64,000 bases of DNA from Bugula neritina. Taxonomy: Eukaryota > Bryozoa > Gymnolaemata > Cheilostomatida > Bugulidae. The translations under genes were made by a program, and so were the position numbers. The stretch lies in assembly GCA_964035545.1 (NCBI GenBank), contig OZ037766.1, forward strand, positions 6,053,722 through 6,117,721, read 5' to 3'. Position 1 is the first letter of the stretch. Each line of letters begins with the position of its first letter. Shown here piece after piece: positions 12,392-24,951 of this stretch. Below the pieces are notes generated by a model, which saw only the letters and a list, made by a program, of their open reading frames with translations, ran no database searches and was not told the DNA's origin.

Positions 12392-14979
12392 CTAGGCTTT
12401 GGAATCTAAAGATTGTAAATCTGCATTACTATAAGTTGTTTTACTAAAATCTGCACCCTTATTGGGGAGCATTTCACAGTCACTGTCTACGTTACCATCT
12501 TCCTCGGCATCTCTTAAAATCCTCGCTGCACCTACAATTATTGTGAATAAGTATTCACAGATAAATATTGAGATAAATTTGAATCTTTTCATGCCAAGTG
12601 TCAAACCACGAATATGTTGAACCACTACAGTCTGTAATATTTAAACGAAAGATTCTGCTGCAAGTTATGAGATTAAGTAAACTTATATTACGGTCTTCTT
12701 TTAAGATCTACTACACATCTAAGTTGATATAATCATAAAATACTTTAAGAACTGAGGTTAGTATTATACTGAGTATAGTTGCTACATACCATGCTTGAAT
12801 AATGCTGTGTAACCAGAAGCTGTATTAGAAGATGGAGGGGTTCTAATACTGTTTGACCTTCTGCCTGTTAAATTATAGCACATATGACAGAGTTAAATGC
12901 TGAATAGATTATTTAATGAGCAGAAATTGCATCAATTTATAATAGCTTTATAGTTTTACATGTATCTCAACTTAGATCTCATTTTTGGAAATTTTATTGA
13001 CAAATTACTTACTTTTTCTATGGAGACAGCAACAGAAACAGGAACTGATAAAGGAATTGATGATGGAAACACATCTTGGTATCGTACAACGTGGCAGGTA
13101 GTATATCATGACTGAAACTAAGTAATAGATGCAAGGTAATAAATAGTTAAGAGTTTTATAGATTTGTTTCAATGAAGTTTTACTGACAGCAACAACTTAG
13201 GCTGTGCAGTATATTATATGGTACACTCACCAATACAAAACAATGCAAAATTCCCTGCTAAAGATATAAAAAATGGTATCTTGTATGGGTGATCTGTAGA
13301 CTCCCCTTCTGCCTGGTAACTTATCTTTTCCTTAGACATATGTTTGTCATCAGAATTTTGTGCCGGCGTGGTCTTCTGAGATTTGGATGAATTTGGTGGA
13401 CTCGTGGTTATAAGAGTGTCTTCACATGCTTCCAAAAAGTCTACAATTAGTTTATCTTATTAATATTGAAGATAACAATTTAGCATTATTGATTAAAGTA
13501 GCACAAGAGTCATTTTGAATGGATGCTTTTATAACATTGTTACAATACTTTGTTGGAGAACAGTAGAAATGCTAAGAGCACCTCTAGATACTAGGCCTCA
13601 GTTAATTTTTTATCTTCTAATATAGTGGAAAAGAGGTAGCAGAAGTACATGCTATAGAAGCTGTAAGCATTTGCCATTTTTGTCACGACGTTAATTGCAC
13701 TGGCTCATATCTCATTATCTGCTGAGTGTGCTTTATATTTGGATGTAGTTTGTATAGTTACTGCGAGTAAGCCAGCCATTGAAACATTGAATGAAAGTTT
13801 ACTGTATTTTTTCTGGTGTAGCAAATGTTGTCTTTGTGCACTTTCCATAAACTAAAGATGACAGACCAAAAATAAAGCTACAATTAAAACCTCTGCATCT
13901 ATCTCACAGGGATCAAATCAAATGCCATTAATTTTGTTCCAGTGAAACTCTTATAGAACATAATTTGTAGACCTGTAATAGTTTCTTGCAACTGATCCTA
14001 ATTGTAAAATATTCAGTATACTGAGCTACTAGGTATAGTACTCTGTAGTAATGACTAGTTGAACAGGTTATATGGTGAACAAGTCTGGTGTACTCACTTC
14101 CACAGTACCCTCGGCACTGGCCTGATTTCACATTTTTCTTGCACAAAATGTAGCATGACTTTTTGCTCTTTGCCTCCCCATACAAACAACAGTTGGTTTC
14201 GAAGTCCCCAGATGTAGAATTGATTGACTTGCATTCCAGACTCGTGTATCTACATGGAACAGGTTCTGCTTTTATCTGTAGCATCAATGAAGCTGTCAAC
14301 ACCAGTGGCAGCATCAGCTCTATCAGAGTTTTCTACAAATTTAATGCTTTTAAAATTATATGAGCCTCTTAAGTAAACGGTTAAAGTTAAAATATTTATT
14401 TACACTTTTAATTGCCCTTCAGAGCAGTTTTACATATTCAGCGTTCCCAATTCATTTTAAGCTACTTATAGTAGATGAATAAGATTGGGACTATAACCCA
14501 CACTGGAAAATGACTAAGCGTTCTTTGAGAAAACTATAGAGCCTCTTAAATTCTACTTGAATTGGGTCATCTTACATTACCCAGCCTTGATAATTATTAT
14601 TATTATTATTATAGAGTTAAAAAATTGGATATGCCACTAGCTCCATAAGCTAACATTGATTTATCTGATTGAAGCATCATATAGTATGGTCAACTAATTC
14701 AGTTGGGTTTCTAATAAAATATACAGTGGAACTTTAAGCTGCAACCCATCAGACATGTGATCTAAGATGGAGAATATTGACTGAATAAAGAACTCAATCT
14801 ACTAAGTCAAATTTGTTTGATCAGTTTGACAGGGATTATTATTCAACAGATTATTTCACAAGATCTAGCTTTAGTTTAAAATAGCATAATATTATATTTA
14901 TACTGCTTCGGACCTCTTCCTACATTACTTATGCGTATAAATAGTTTAAACTTACCCTGGATACCATGGCGGTCTGCAT
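12392..14979 (-). CDS. Cluster gene B: six-Cys type I membrane protein, 262 aa
   Basis: Six coding exons close exactly: 14979-14956, 14332-14098, 13440-13231, 13117-13013, 12864-12790, 12531-12392 (789 nt). The start is the ATG at 14979 (MQTAMVSR); the second ATG at 14967 is also possible. Signal peptide core LMLPLVLTASLMLQ. The ectodomain is Cys-rich (GDFETNC, SCYILC, CRGYC). The stalk starts NFLEACED; a Ser/Thr/Lys-rich stretch and one membrane helix (FFISLAGNFALFCIVS) follow. Unlike its relatives, the helix is split between two exons. A cysteine cluster (SSCFCCCLHRK) just inside the membrane could be palmitoylated. The tail holds SGYTALF, which fits an ITIM pattern, and an acidic end with TTYSNADLQSL. 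The first intron is phase 0; the rest are phase 1. Function unknown; surface receptor is inferred. Confidence 0.8.
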
Positions 14980-15130
14980 GCGGCTTGTCAGCTAAGAGGT
15001 TAACGATGCAATGAGTATGGCGCTCTATCTAATAATTATTCCATGAGCGCAGGGAAATTTTAATGCGCAATAAAAGACAAATGCCCGGTTAATCTTACTA
15101 TAATATGCGCATGTTAATTCGGCACTTTAT
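14980..15130 (-). promoter_or_regulatory. Likely promoter region of gene B
   Basis: Immediately upstream of the first coding exon. It is richer in CpG (several GCGC, ATGCGCA and GGACGCGC motifs) than the AT-rich surroundings. No clear TATA box; placement rests on position and composition. Confidence 0.35.
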
Positions 15131-17237
15131 TGGACGCGCAAATAAACGTGATAATCCATTGAATGCAAAATGAGTTACAAGCACGAAAATAATATTGTTT
15201 TAAAATTTTGGTGTAAGCTAAGGCTGAGCTTATACTGAGGCAGTTCTAAGTTTAACTTCCGAATGCATTTCAAGTTTCAAATTGGACAGCAGCCTTTTTT
15301 CTAGCTAATGTTGTAATTATAGGAATTCGTAATATTATAGGTCTATAACAAAAAAATCAAATATAGATTGTTCTACTTTTATAATACATACTATGGAATA
15401 TCTTAAAGTCGGTTAGTGGTAAAGATAGCAGCTATGTTCAATCATAATAAGTGCAGATATGGCCATACAGAGTGTTTTAGTGGGACAATTGGGCCATATT
15501 TTGGAATGTTTTTCTTCCAATTTGTCATCTTTATACAATACTAAAACTAGCTTCATTTTAAAGAAACACAACGCATAAATGACAAAATTGCAGGTATTGT
15601 AGCGGACAGCCAAATCTAACCAATTTATTCAACGTTGCATTCTCTCGACAACGCTCAATACTTGCTATTAAGGAAAACGTTTGAAAGACTAACGCGCCAA
15701 ACTTCAAGCCGATTTCTAATGGTTTTTACATTTTGGATTACTTGTTCCATAGACTAAATGTGATAAAATAACCCAAATATAACCCCTCTCCCCTCCTGTG
15801 CTAAGTGAGGCGTTCAACAAATATAGAATAACATAGAGTAAGTTCCAAAAGCAGAAGTACACCAGCCATACACATTGTACATCCTTAGAGCTATATAACG
15901 CAGGGTGAAGGGCTGTTAAAGTTTACCAGTAGTGTACTATGCAAAATGTCTAGTTCTATAATAATCACAATTATATAATCAGTAGAAAACTGGCTGAATC
16001 AGCTGGCAATATAGGACCATTTTACTGCAACCATTACAAAGTCTAAGGCTTATAAGGTTATATTAGGTATTACTAGCTTTCAGCGTTACTAAAAACTAGC
16101 CAAATAACTAGCTGTGCTTTTTAGTAACTGGGTTATATAAGAGGCTTTATTTTGTAACAACGCTATATTATAGACTAAAACAATGAAGACAAAGACGCAG
16201 GTGTGCGCCTATAATTTGCTTTTATACTTTTCTTTTAAGCTTTTCTTCTATATAAAGTAGTGCAATAGCTTACAAATAACATATTTGCATTTATGGCATT
16301 CATATATCATGAAAAAATGTTGCAAATATGACAAGACGTGCATCAGCAAAAAACTAGACTCTATACTCTATAGAGTTTAGAGCATATACCATCTTGGACC
16401 GCCTGTGGTAGTTATAACTTTTGGGTGGCCCTCCCTCTCCCATAAATTTTTTGTAGAAATGCTAATCTTCTCTGGCAATATTTGTTAATGTGTTAATTTA
16501 GATGCAATATTATAGGTTGCAGACCAAAGTATTATTCCAATTAATTCTTATACGTCAAAATTTGACTGTGTAGTTCATGTGATGTAGCAAGTAGGCATTT
16601 GCTGTCAATGAATTAAACTGAGACATGCACTGGGCTATCTTTAAACCTCCTAACAGCTTCATTGACTCTCCTCTCTTTTATGATTAAGTGACAACTTACT
16701 GATTTTATTATCATTACTAAAAAAGTAGACAGGTCTACAATTCAGTCAATAAAGACTAATGAGTACGGAAAATGCTTTGTCAGTTGTCTTTGCTTATTTA
16801 TTGTTATATTTCCATGCACCTATATGGGCTATGACTATGCGGTTGTACGTCAGATTTTACATTCATGTTATTGTTGAATTTTACACAAATATAATTACTT
16901 GAGTCTTGAAAATGCTGGGGGGGAAGCATCCAGTAATATCGTAAAATTATAAATCTAGCATAGTATGTTAACTACATGTTGCTTAATCTCAATCTTAGCT
17001 ATAGCTATATTTCTTATATAAGAACGAAGTATGGAGATAAATATTTTACCAAGTGTAGTGAGTCTTTAAATTTAGTCTTTTTTCAAAACTTTGCATGGGC
17101 ATACATTGGGGACAAAAATGTCTGGCCTGTTTAGCATGTTTTAAGTTGAATTGAAAAGTTTATAGCTACAAGTTGAAATTAAAGCGGTATATGAGAAAGT
17201 TAGTGATTGCTTTCATGTAATATATTATTGTAATGGC
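15131..17237. other. Intergenic, no gene seen
   Basis: AT-rich DNA between genes B and C. Only short random frames, with no family resemblance or splice signals around them. Confidence 0.5.
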
Positions 17238-17680
17238 TGTGGGAAGTGTATACCCCCCAACCTCCCATGTATTAAGTACCTGCAATGGAAGTCGTGATAG
17301 TATAGGATATTATAAAGTTCCAAAAGACGATAACTCTGTTAGCGCTGCTGCAATCCCATGTGGCACCACACCACTCATTGGGGGGGGGACACTGGCAGAA
17401 CCCCCCACCGGCCAATCAGAGCCAACCCTTCAGATATAAACCGCACCTTCCGGCGCCCATCTTTAGTCAGAGGATAACTGTCAGATAGACTAGGATAATA
17501 TTGTGTAACTGTTCTATAAGTACATTCTTTTGTAATTACTGATACTTTATTTGTATACAATTAGACATAAATATATCTCTTTGATGAGCACTATCTACTT
17601 CGGTCTCTCTCGAACCTGGTCTCTCTCGAACCTCGTAGGGGATATGCAGCAGTAATTCTTGTATACAATAATACCCCACA
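17238..17680 (+). mobile_element. Possible solo LTR
   Basis: A GC-richer island beginning TGTGGGAAGTGTATAC and ending in ATACCCCACA, so TG...CA with inverted ends. Inside are GCCAATCAG (about 17,410), ATATAAACC (about 17,433) and a tandem 16-bp GGTCTCTCTCGAACCT pair (17,601-17,632). This order fits an LTR promoter. No target duplication was found, so the call is tentative. Confidence 0.35.
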
Positions 17681-18788
17681 CTAGTAGTGCACAAAACTAC
17701 AACAATATTTATGCAGTCCACCTTTATTAGTTAACTATCAGCTTTTATCTAAGTTGTAGATTGTCATTGCTTAATGCCCAATAACAGAAACTTGCCAATT
17801 AAAATTTACATTGTTACTTAGAAAAAAGTTAAAATCACTCAAAACAAAAAATTTTATTTTATTTTATTTTCAGATTCAGTAAATTATATATCTTCATCAG
17901 AAAAATTCATGGAATGTAAACTGAAATGAAGTAGCTCAGTTGTCGATATAATACTGCAAAATATTAGCTAATATGGCGACTTTAGACAAGTGTAAACATT
18001 GTTTTCTCACTTAGTTTTCTATGAGAAAGTTGGAGAGTTGAGCTCAGTTCGAGAACATTCTTTATCAGAAGCTTTAAGTTAGGTTACTCAGTGAATACGC
18101 AAATAATCTGTTAAAGATGCACGATATGCTATAGCACGCTGATAGTGTGATATAGCCAGTAACCTAAGTAACACGGAGCTAATAATAGGCTAACTCAGTG
18201 GTGATGGCTCAACATAGCAAGCGGTAGCTTCCGTTTTCTGTAATACACTTATAGAATCTAATTTCATCACCTTGTCCCAGTTTTTAACTGTTATGAATAA
18301 GCTGCACTATGTATTTAACAAATTTGTTTAACTTGATAGCAATGAGGTCTCTATTTTAGTTCTTAAATGCTTCGCGTAAATTATTGCAATAGAATGCTAG
18401 CTGGTTTGTTCAGAGTTTGATAGTGGACAGGCTTATCTTTAATTCCTTTTATAAAAAGTGTGTAAGGAGTTTGAATTGAAAAATATTTAACAAGTGTGTT
18501 TGAAATGAAGTCCTTTGAGTTTTAAATAGCATTTAATTTTATTATCAAATTTATTAGTTGAGACTAGCATTTTGAATAGACACCATGATGTGTATAATGG
18601 AGCAAAAAATTATAAGAAAAGCAAGTAATACCAAAATTAAATAGCATTGCATACTATCATGGACCAACATTTCTTTAAAACAAGATGCAGTTATTTGGTT
18701 ACAATATTCTTTAGCACAAAATATGAAGAGGTTGATGTAAATGACTAGGAGATTTGAGATTACGCTTTGAACCAGGTGTTCGTTTGTT
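17681..18788. other. Intergenic, no gene seen
   Basis: AT-rich sequence downstream of gene C with short A/T runs such as a TTTTATTTTATTTTA stretch near 17,855. No coding exon supported. Confidence 0.5.
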
Positions 18789-20861
18789 TCAAGCTGTGAT
18801 TATATTTCTCTGAGTATTATCCTCTGGCTGAGAAATAAGGTGGTCCATTTCCAATTCTTGTTGAGATTCACCCTCTACACCAAATAGAAAATAGTACAGT
18901 TATACAATAACCCAGAGCTGTATAACATGACATGTATCATGTATGCATGCATTGCGCAATAATGTATCTGCCGCATGGACTTTGCACAAATTACATGATA
19001 GCTCATTTTATAATGGATTTAGTCATTCACCTTTTTAAGTTTAAATCAGCAGTTTGTTAGTTGTGAACATTTGGAATATTCCTGAATGCTGAATGGTGTA
19101 AAATATGTTTTGTGCTTCAATTTTACTATCTCATCTCCGAGTGAGTGAGTGAGTGAGTGAGTGAGTGAGTGAGTGAGTGAGTGGGTGGGTGGGTGGGTGA
19201 GTGAGTGAGTGAGTGAGTGAGTGAGTGAGTGAGTGAGTGAGTGAGTGAGTGAGTGAGTGAGTGAGTGAGTGAGTGAATAAAATATCTTTTTTCAAATAAA
19301 TTATTTTAATAGATGGATACCAGCTGCCAAATTTTAATGAGCTAGCCTCATATACTGATATACTAGTTACGAAGGCTTCTGTTAAACACATTGATTGCAC
19401 AGTGACTGTGAGCCAGGCTACAACTTTTCTAGGCTAGTAGGTAACTAATCTAATCACTTACTGCTGAGATCTTCATCTGCTACAGCTCTTGGTTCAGTTA
19501 AATTCTCATCTCCATTACCTGACTCATCTGTAATATAAAACAAATTGTGAGTCTCAACAATGATGCACCGATTTTCTATTTGCCCTGCAGTTGCTCATCA
19601 GGCCTTTTACAAAAGTTGCTGGCAATACAAGATATAATTATAGGCTATCCATAGAAAAATGGGAAGTGTTTTTAGAAAAATATGACTAGAAAAATATACT
19701 CATATTATATGTCTTTGTTACAAACATTAATTAGTACGACCTTACAGTATTCAGTGATGCCCTGTTTGTCTCTTTTCAATTCACAGGGTAGCTCTGGGTA
19801 GTATCCATTTAATTTTAACTGCTAGGCTATCACTAGCATTACATTGACTAGTGTTTTTTTCCAGGGTTTTGTAGTCATTTGGAAAGCTGTTATCAGCGGA
19901 TAATAGATGTTATTTCATTATGTTTTAACAATCTAAAGATTAACTTACCATCTTGGTTGAGTTGACTAGGGCTTCCACTACAAAACTCTACAATAATTCA
20001 ACAAGAAATAATTAAATTACATTCGAATACAGCAGAGTACTTGGGATATATATCCTCACCTATCTCCGCTCTGTCTTGTTCGGGTAACGGGACTTGTGAT
20101 ATATATCTTAGGCTCTTAGCTAGAATAAATTTTATCAAATTTTCTCAGCAACAGTATTAGCTTAAGTTACTATTACGCATAACTTACTTTGTTTTAGTTC
20201 ATTTCTGTTAAACCAGCAGATCACTCCAATAAGTGCAATTGCAAGTAGGATACACACTGGAATCAGTGCAGCAGTACAGATGGGAATGTCTATTGGGTGA
20301 AAGCCAGTTCTATCGCGACCAGAAATATAGCTCTTCGTACTTCTGTTATCCAGGTGTGACTTAGAGTTAACAGTTTTATGATAATCTGCATTGTTTGCAA
20401 CATTTAACGGTGTAACAGTTGAAGAGTTTCTACTTTCGGCTTCTAGAGCTTCATAATATTCTACAACAACGGAAAGGAACATTTTTAGACTACTTGATAA
20501 TCAGTTTCAGCAATGTTGCTGTGGAGCAAAATTTATAAGGAAAAGCTGCTCAATATTACTACGTAGACTTCTACTCACTAGAACAATAATCTTTGCAAAC
20601 ATTATTATTAGGTTTTTGAGTCCCACATTTCACGAAACAGGAAAAGGCTGTGTCATCCATTTTCACGCCACATGCTTTGTCAAAGTCAGAGTGAGTCCGT
20701 AGTTTTGTATTTTGGCATAGTTTATTTGTCCACAGCTTCCAGTCTTCTGGTGGACTAGAAACTTCATCTGGGTCTTCTATTATGTCAAAAGGATAGCTGT
20801 AGAGGACCAAAGGAAGCTGTGTCCAACATAATAGGACTAGATAGTATGAACTTTTCCTCAT
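18789..20861 (-). CDS. Cluster gene C: six-Cys type I membrane protein, 268 aa
   Basis: Six coding exons give a closed 807-nt frame: 20861-20579, 20460-20188, 20119-20060, 19987-19949, 19527-19462, 18874-18789. All introns are GT-AG and phase 1. Start MRKSSYYLV with signal core LVLLCWTQLPLVLYS. The ectodomain carries WTNKLCQNTKLRTHSDFDKA, then CG, FSCFVKCG and NVCKDYC. The stalk begins KYYEALEAESRNSS and is Asn/Ser-rich with possible N-glycosylation sites. The membrane helix is about ICTAALIPVCILLAIALIGV followed by WFNRNELKQ. The cytoplasmic tail is assembled from four small exons, acidic and without a recognised domain. It is closest to genes A and D in ectodomain pattern. A 5' UTR exon probably ends at the donor near 21,459. 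Confidence 0.85.
19138..19276. repeat. (GAGT)n microsatellite in gene C intron
   Basis: About 34 tetranucleotide units of GAGT with four GGGT units in the middle. It lies in the last intron of gene C and accounts for the His-Ser-Leu-Thr repeat frame on the minus strand. Confidence 0.95.
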
Positions 20862-21458
20862 GTTCTTCGTAATCTATACATAAAATTATTAGTTGTTTCG
20901 ATCACAATGTATAGTTGCTATAATGAGTTTAGGTAAAATCTCTCTTAATAACAAATAATAACAATAGCAAGTGCTGGCAGCAGCAAATATATTAATAGTA
21001 ATTCTGTAGAAACCTTAAGAAGTCTCCAAAAGAAAGATTTTTAAGTATATATTAATCTAGTGTATATAGATATAGGCGGCTTAGGCCATATACCTGCTGG
21101 TAAATATTACTATAACTATAAGTATAAGGCATCCACAGTCGAAGCAAAGCCTCGAATGCGAGTTGAATTTTCAGAATGTGAATTTAATCTTATAGTACAC
21201 TGATATAATTGAAACCTAATGAGCAAGTAATAATTTTCCTAAAGATAGAAATGCTTTCTACAAGCTCATCTGCTGAACTGAGCCAGCATCGGGTACAACA
21301 TTTTAAAACTAATAAATTCAGTAAAACACTTTTAAAAACACGCATCTCAAATAAACTTAAAAACGTATGTATTGTCTCATTAAAACACAAAATGTAGCCG
21401 AAAGAGTTTAAACTGTCATTCTTTTCAAAGCAGTGTTTTACAAAGTCGTTACTCTTAC

Positions 21459-21620
21459 CGGTGTTGAGCCGATTCCACAAATATCAAAACCTCAACGAAC
21501 ACTCGCGCAACGCAGCTGGGGACTTATAAAACTTGATTAGTGTTAGCGTAGATATTATATACTATACTGCGATACCCGAAAGTTCTGGATTACCCATTAG
21601 CCAATCACAATGGGTTACGC
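21459..21620 (-). promoter_or_regulatory. Likely first exon and promoter of gene C
   Basis: On the minus strand CAACACCG|GTAAGAG gives a good donor for a noncoding first exon. It would splice to the acceptor TATAG at 20,874, just before the ATG. A TTTTATAAG box (about 21,523-21,531) lies roughly 30 bp upstream of a plausible start. A CCAAT motif is found near 21,600. Confidence 0.45.
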
Positions 21621-24600
21621 ACTGACGCATGACCGATCATAGTTTCAAAGCACTGCGCATTGAATATGCCCATCAGTTTGCCCATTATAAAAATTTGAGT
21701 TTCTGCTGATAAAAAGCTGCATAGCTACCCGTTTAGGCTAATTTAAATGACAAACTACTTTTAATTAAAGTAGAATACTGAATATAGGCCCACAAGTCAT
21801 TCCCTGACTAGCAAGTAAATCTATTTATTTATTAGATGACTCCGATTTTGCATGTCTGTTTTCATTTCACCTGCACTTTTTAATTCATTTAATTTTTTCG
21901 ATCATCCAAATATAATAGTTTCTTCAATGTATGTTATAGCAAATGGCATTATATAATACATATTGTAAGCCTCAGTCCGAATGTCTTAACGCTTTGGATT
22001 GAGCAACAGCTTATGAAGATAGCTTCAATTCAAATTTTGAGCCTTTCTGGTTCTTTTGTAAGAGAGGTAATTCTTATTTGTTTCTATAGATCATTCTGAG
22101 TCTGAAATCAACATATTCCATATAGCCAGTAAATGTTAAATTTTAGTGAAGGTAAACCAGATTGAAGCATTTTTTCTTATACCTCAAGCTCTCTATAACA
22201 AAAAATGCTCTAGACCAGAAAAGGGTGACCAAATTATGCTACATGGCCAAACGTGGCTCACTTGAAATAATCAGTGAAGCTCACTAGATTTCTTCTGCAG
22301 AAGCTATGTGATTGCTAACTTGTATATCTGGAAATTTGGCAAAACACAACATTATGTTCTGACCAAACCTACAGTGACACATATATACAGGTATAGACTT
22401 ACAAATTCATGCAATTGTGTCACATCATCTTGTCTTGCGTGGGTCACATGGTAATGTACACGTACATGTAATTACATCAGTATTTTGTAAGCTAGTAGCT
22501 TCCGGCGGCTATTCTATTGTTCTGTAAATAGATGTATCCATAATAGCTACTATTGTAATCTTATTATCTTATTGTGATTAATATGCCACTATACATTTGC
22601 TTTTATCAAAAACTAACATTCAGAGACTCTACAATGCTAAGCACATGTGGAGGAGCTCGGTCAAATCTTCTGCTATGTTCTCAAACAAGAGAAGGGAAAG
22701 CTGAAAGTTAGAGAATGACAATTATATATGACAGAGACTGCAATGTTACAAAACTTCACTTCACTGAAGACAAGATCTCCGATCATATGTCAAAATTATA
22801 GTTCAATGTATCTGGCTACTTGAATTCTAAAATTTCACCATGCAAGTAGCAAAAAGGTTTGGTCATCCCCACTCTAGGCCACAAAACCTTTCAAAACTTA
22901 CGTTTTTGTATTGTTAATTCAGACCTTTATGTAATCTTATTTTAATTAACAGAGAAGGTACTACATAAATAATTTTGCAAAATATTATCCTTGTAAATCT
23001 TAACATGATTTACATAGAATGGCTGCTCATAAGCTTAGGCCTACCTACACAACAATTATGCAATGTTTACTTCAGCTGCTGATTCATTTGTCATTGAATA
23101 GTGATTAACAGTTTTGAGTTCAGCAACTGGTACTAAATTTGGAGTAAACATCAAAACAATTACGATCAAAAAACCCCTTATTTTCTTTTTATTGCCTAGT
23201 AAAATTCCATGTATTTCTGTGCAAAATTTTTATTATAAACGATTCAACAATTTGCATAAACAAAGTGCAACTAAAAATTAGAATGTTTGTTTGTTAAACA
23301 ATAATCATAACAGTCCAGTCAGTTGAGTATTTGGTTATGCTATTATCTTTCAGCTTTAGTAATCTGCACAAGTAATTCAAATTCACCTGAAATATCCTGC
23401 TTAAATTACATTTGTATACATTTATGTCAGCACAAAACAGTCACAAGTTTATAAAACTAGTCTTCCATAAGTCAAAAGTTTAAATATTATCAGAAACTTG
23501 AAAATAGTTGCAACTTAACAATTCCATGGGTTTTGAATTGTATTTTGAATAAAGTCATTTATTTACAGATATATTGAGAAAAAATAAATCTTTAGATACA
23601 ATTAAGCGATACTTTGCCTATGAGAAAACACAGATTTAAAACAATAAAATAATATCATCTTGCAGTGTAAAATGCTATGGCAAGGATTCAGGATGCAGGT
23701 GCAGAAATAGAGATATTAAAAATCATATATATGAAAATTTACAAAAATTTGCATATAAGTAGTTTTCTAAAAAATCTTCCTCACCAAACTTAACCACAAT
23801 GCAGATTAAGCTTTTCACGTGACAACTAATGAATTTCAATCTTTCTCTTCATAAACGTTGATTAACATTTTGTATTCACTTGAATGGGTGGGTTGTTGTT
23901 GTGTGCCTCAGATTTCATTATCTCAGTACAATGTTCTTCACATTTACCAGATGTATAGCAGCTAATGCTCAAGACCAAACAGTCTGATGAAATCTAGTTA
24001 GACATTTCATAAGATTGGTGATAAGTAGGCTTTTCAATCAAAGAACATCTTATTCAATGGTTATTTGATATGCCCTATTCCTAACCATTGTTGATGAAAA
24101 CAAGGTAGAGTTTGTTAACTATAGATAAGTGATAATAAAGCTTGGTTCAATATATTATAATACAAAGTACCAAAAAGCATGTGTGCCCAAATGACTAGAG
24201 CTGGTAGTTAGATAAGGAATATGCCTATGTTGCCATGGGCTAATTAGTCAACTCTGCTAGGCTGTTGGTGATGTTGAAATGAGATGCTGGTCACATTAAC
24301 CAAATTATAATTTGTAAGCCAGTTGTCAAGATAACAGTCTGTCTAAAGCCCTAAACCCTTTCCCACCAGAGTGATTGTGATTAAACAGACATGAGTCTTG
24401 CATAATAACTAAATATGTTGACTCAATGACTGAGAATTCTGCAATGTCATTAGTGATAACACTCTCTCTTTTTACCATAAAATAGAGTTATGCAACAAGA
24501 TGTGTTGAAGCAATAGTGACATCTGAGTCATGTGTTTAGTACAAAGTTCAATTACAATGATTGGTTTTAGAAAGAAGTACCTAAAATCTAAATGTTTAAC

Positions 24601-24951
24601 CCAGAGTTGCATGTTTACCTGGTTGATTGGTTTTGATAAAATACAGTAAATAGATTAGTTATAAACTATGCTGTTACATCGACCCCCTCTCCCTCCCCAG
24701 TATTGTAGTGTTTATGCTTGTTTTTATTGACCTGTTTCAAGCATGTTCACAGTTAGCTTGATTGTACGCATCAGTTTTACTAGGTAAGGCTAAGACCTGA
24801 CATTAATAACAAAACACTACAATGAAGTTTGTAATTCTATTACGTTGGAATTTATTTTGGTTTATTTTTTATTTTACAATGTCAATATAAATTCTGTTAG
24901 ATTGGAAAATTTGAGCTTGCTGAGATTCCACTCGAAACCGAAGTGTTTGGT
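21621..24951. other. Intergenic, no gene seen
   Basis: About 3.3 kb between genes C and D. It includes a fragment of the SINE-like core (GGCTGTTGGTGATGTTG, about 24,256). No exon pair or RNA gene could be supported. Confidence 0.5.

Noticed and set aside
19131-19400. His-Ser-Leu-Thr repeat protein
   Set aside because: Translation of the GAGT microsatellite.
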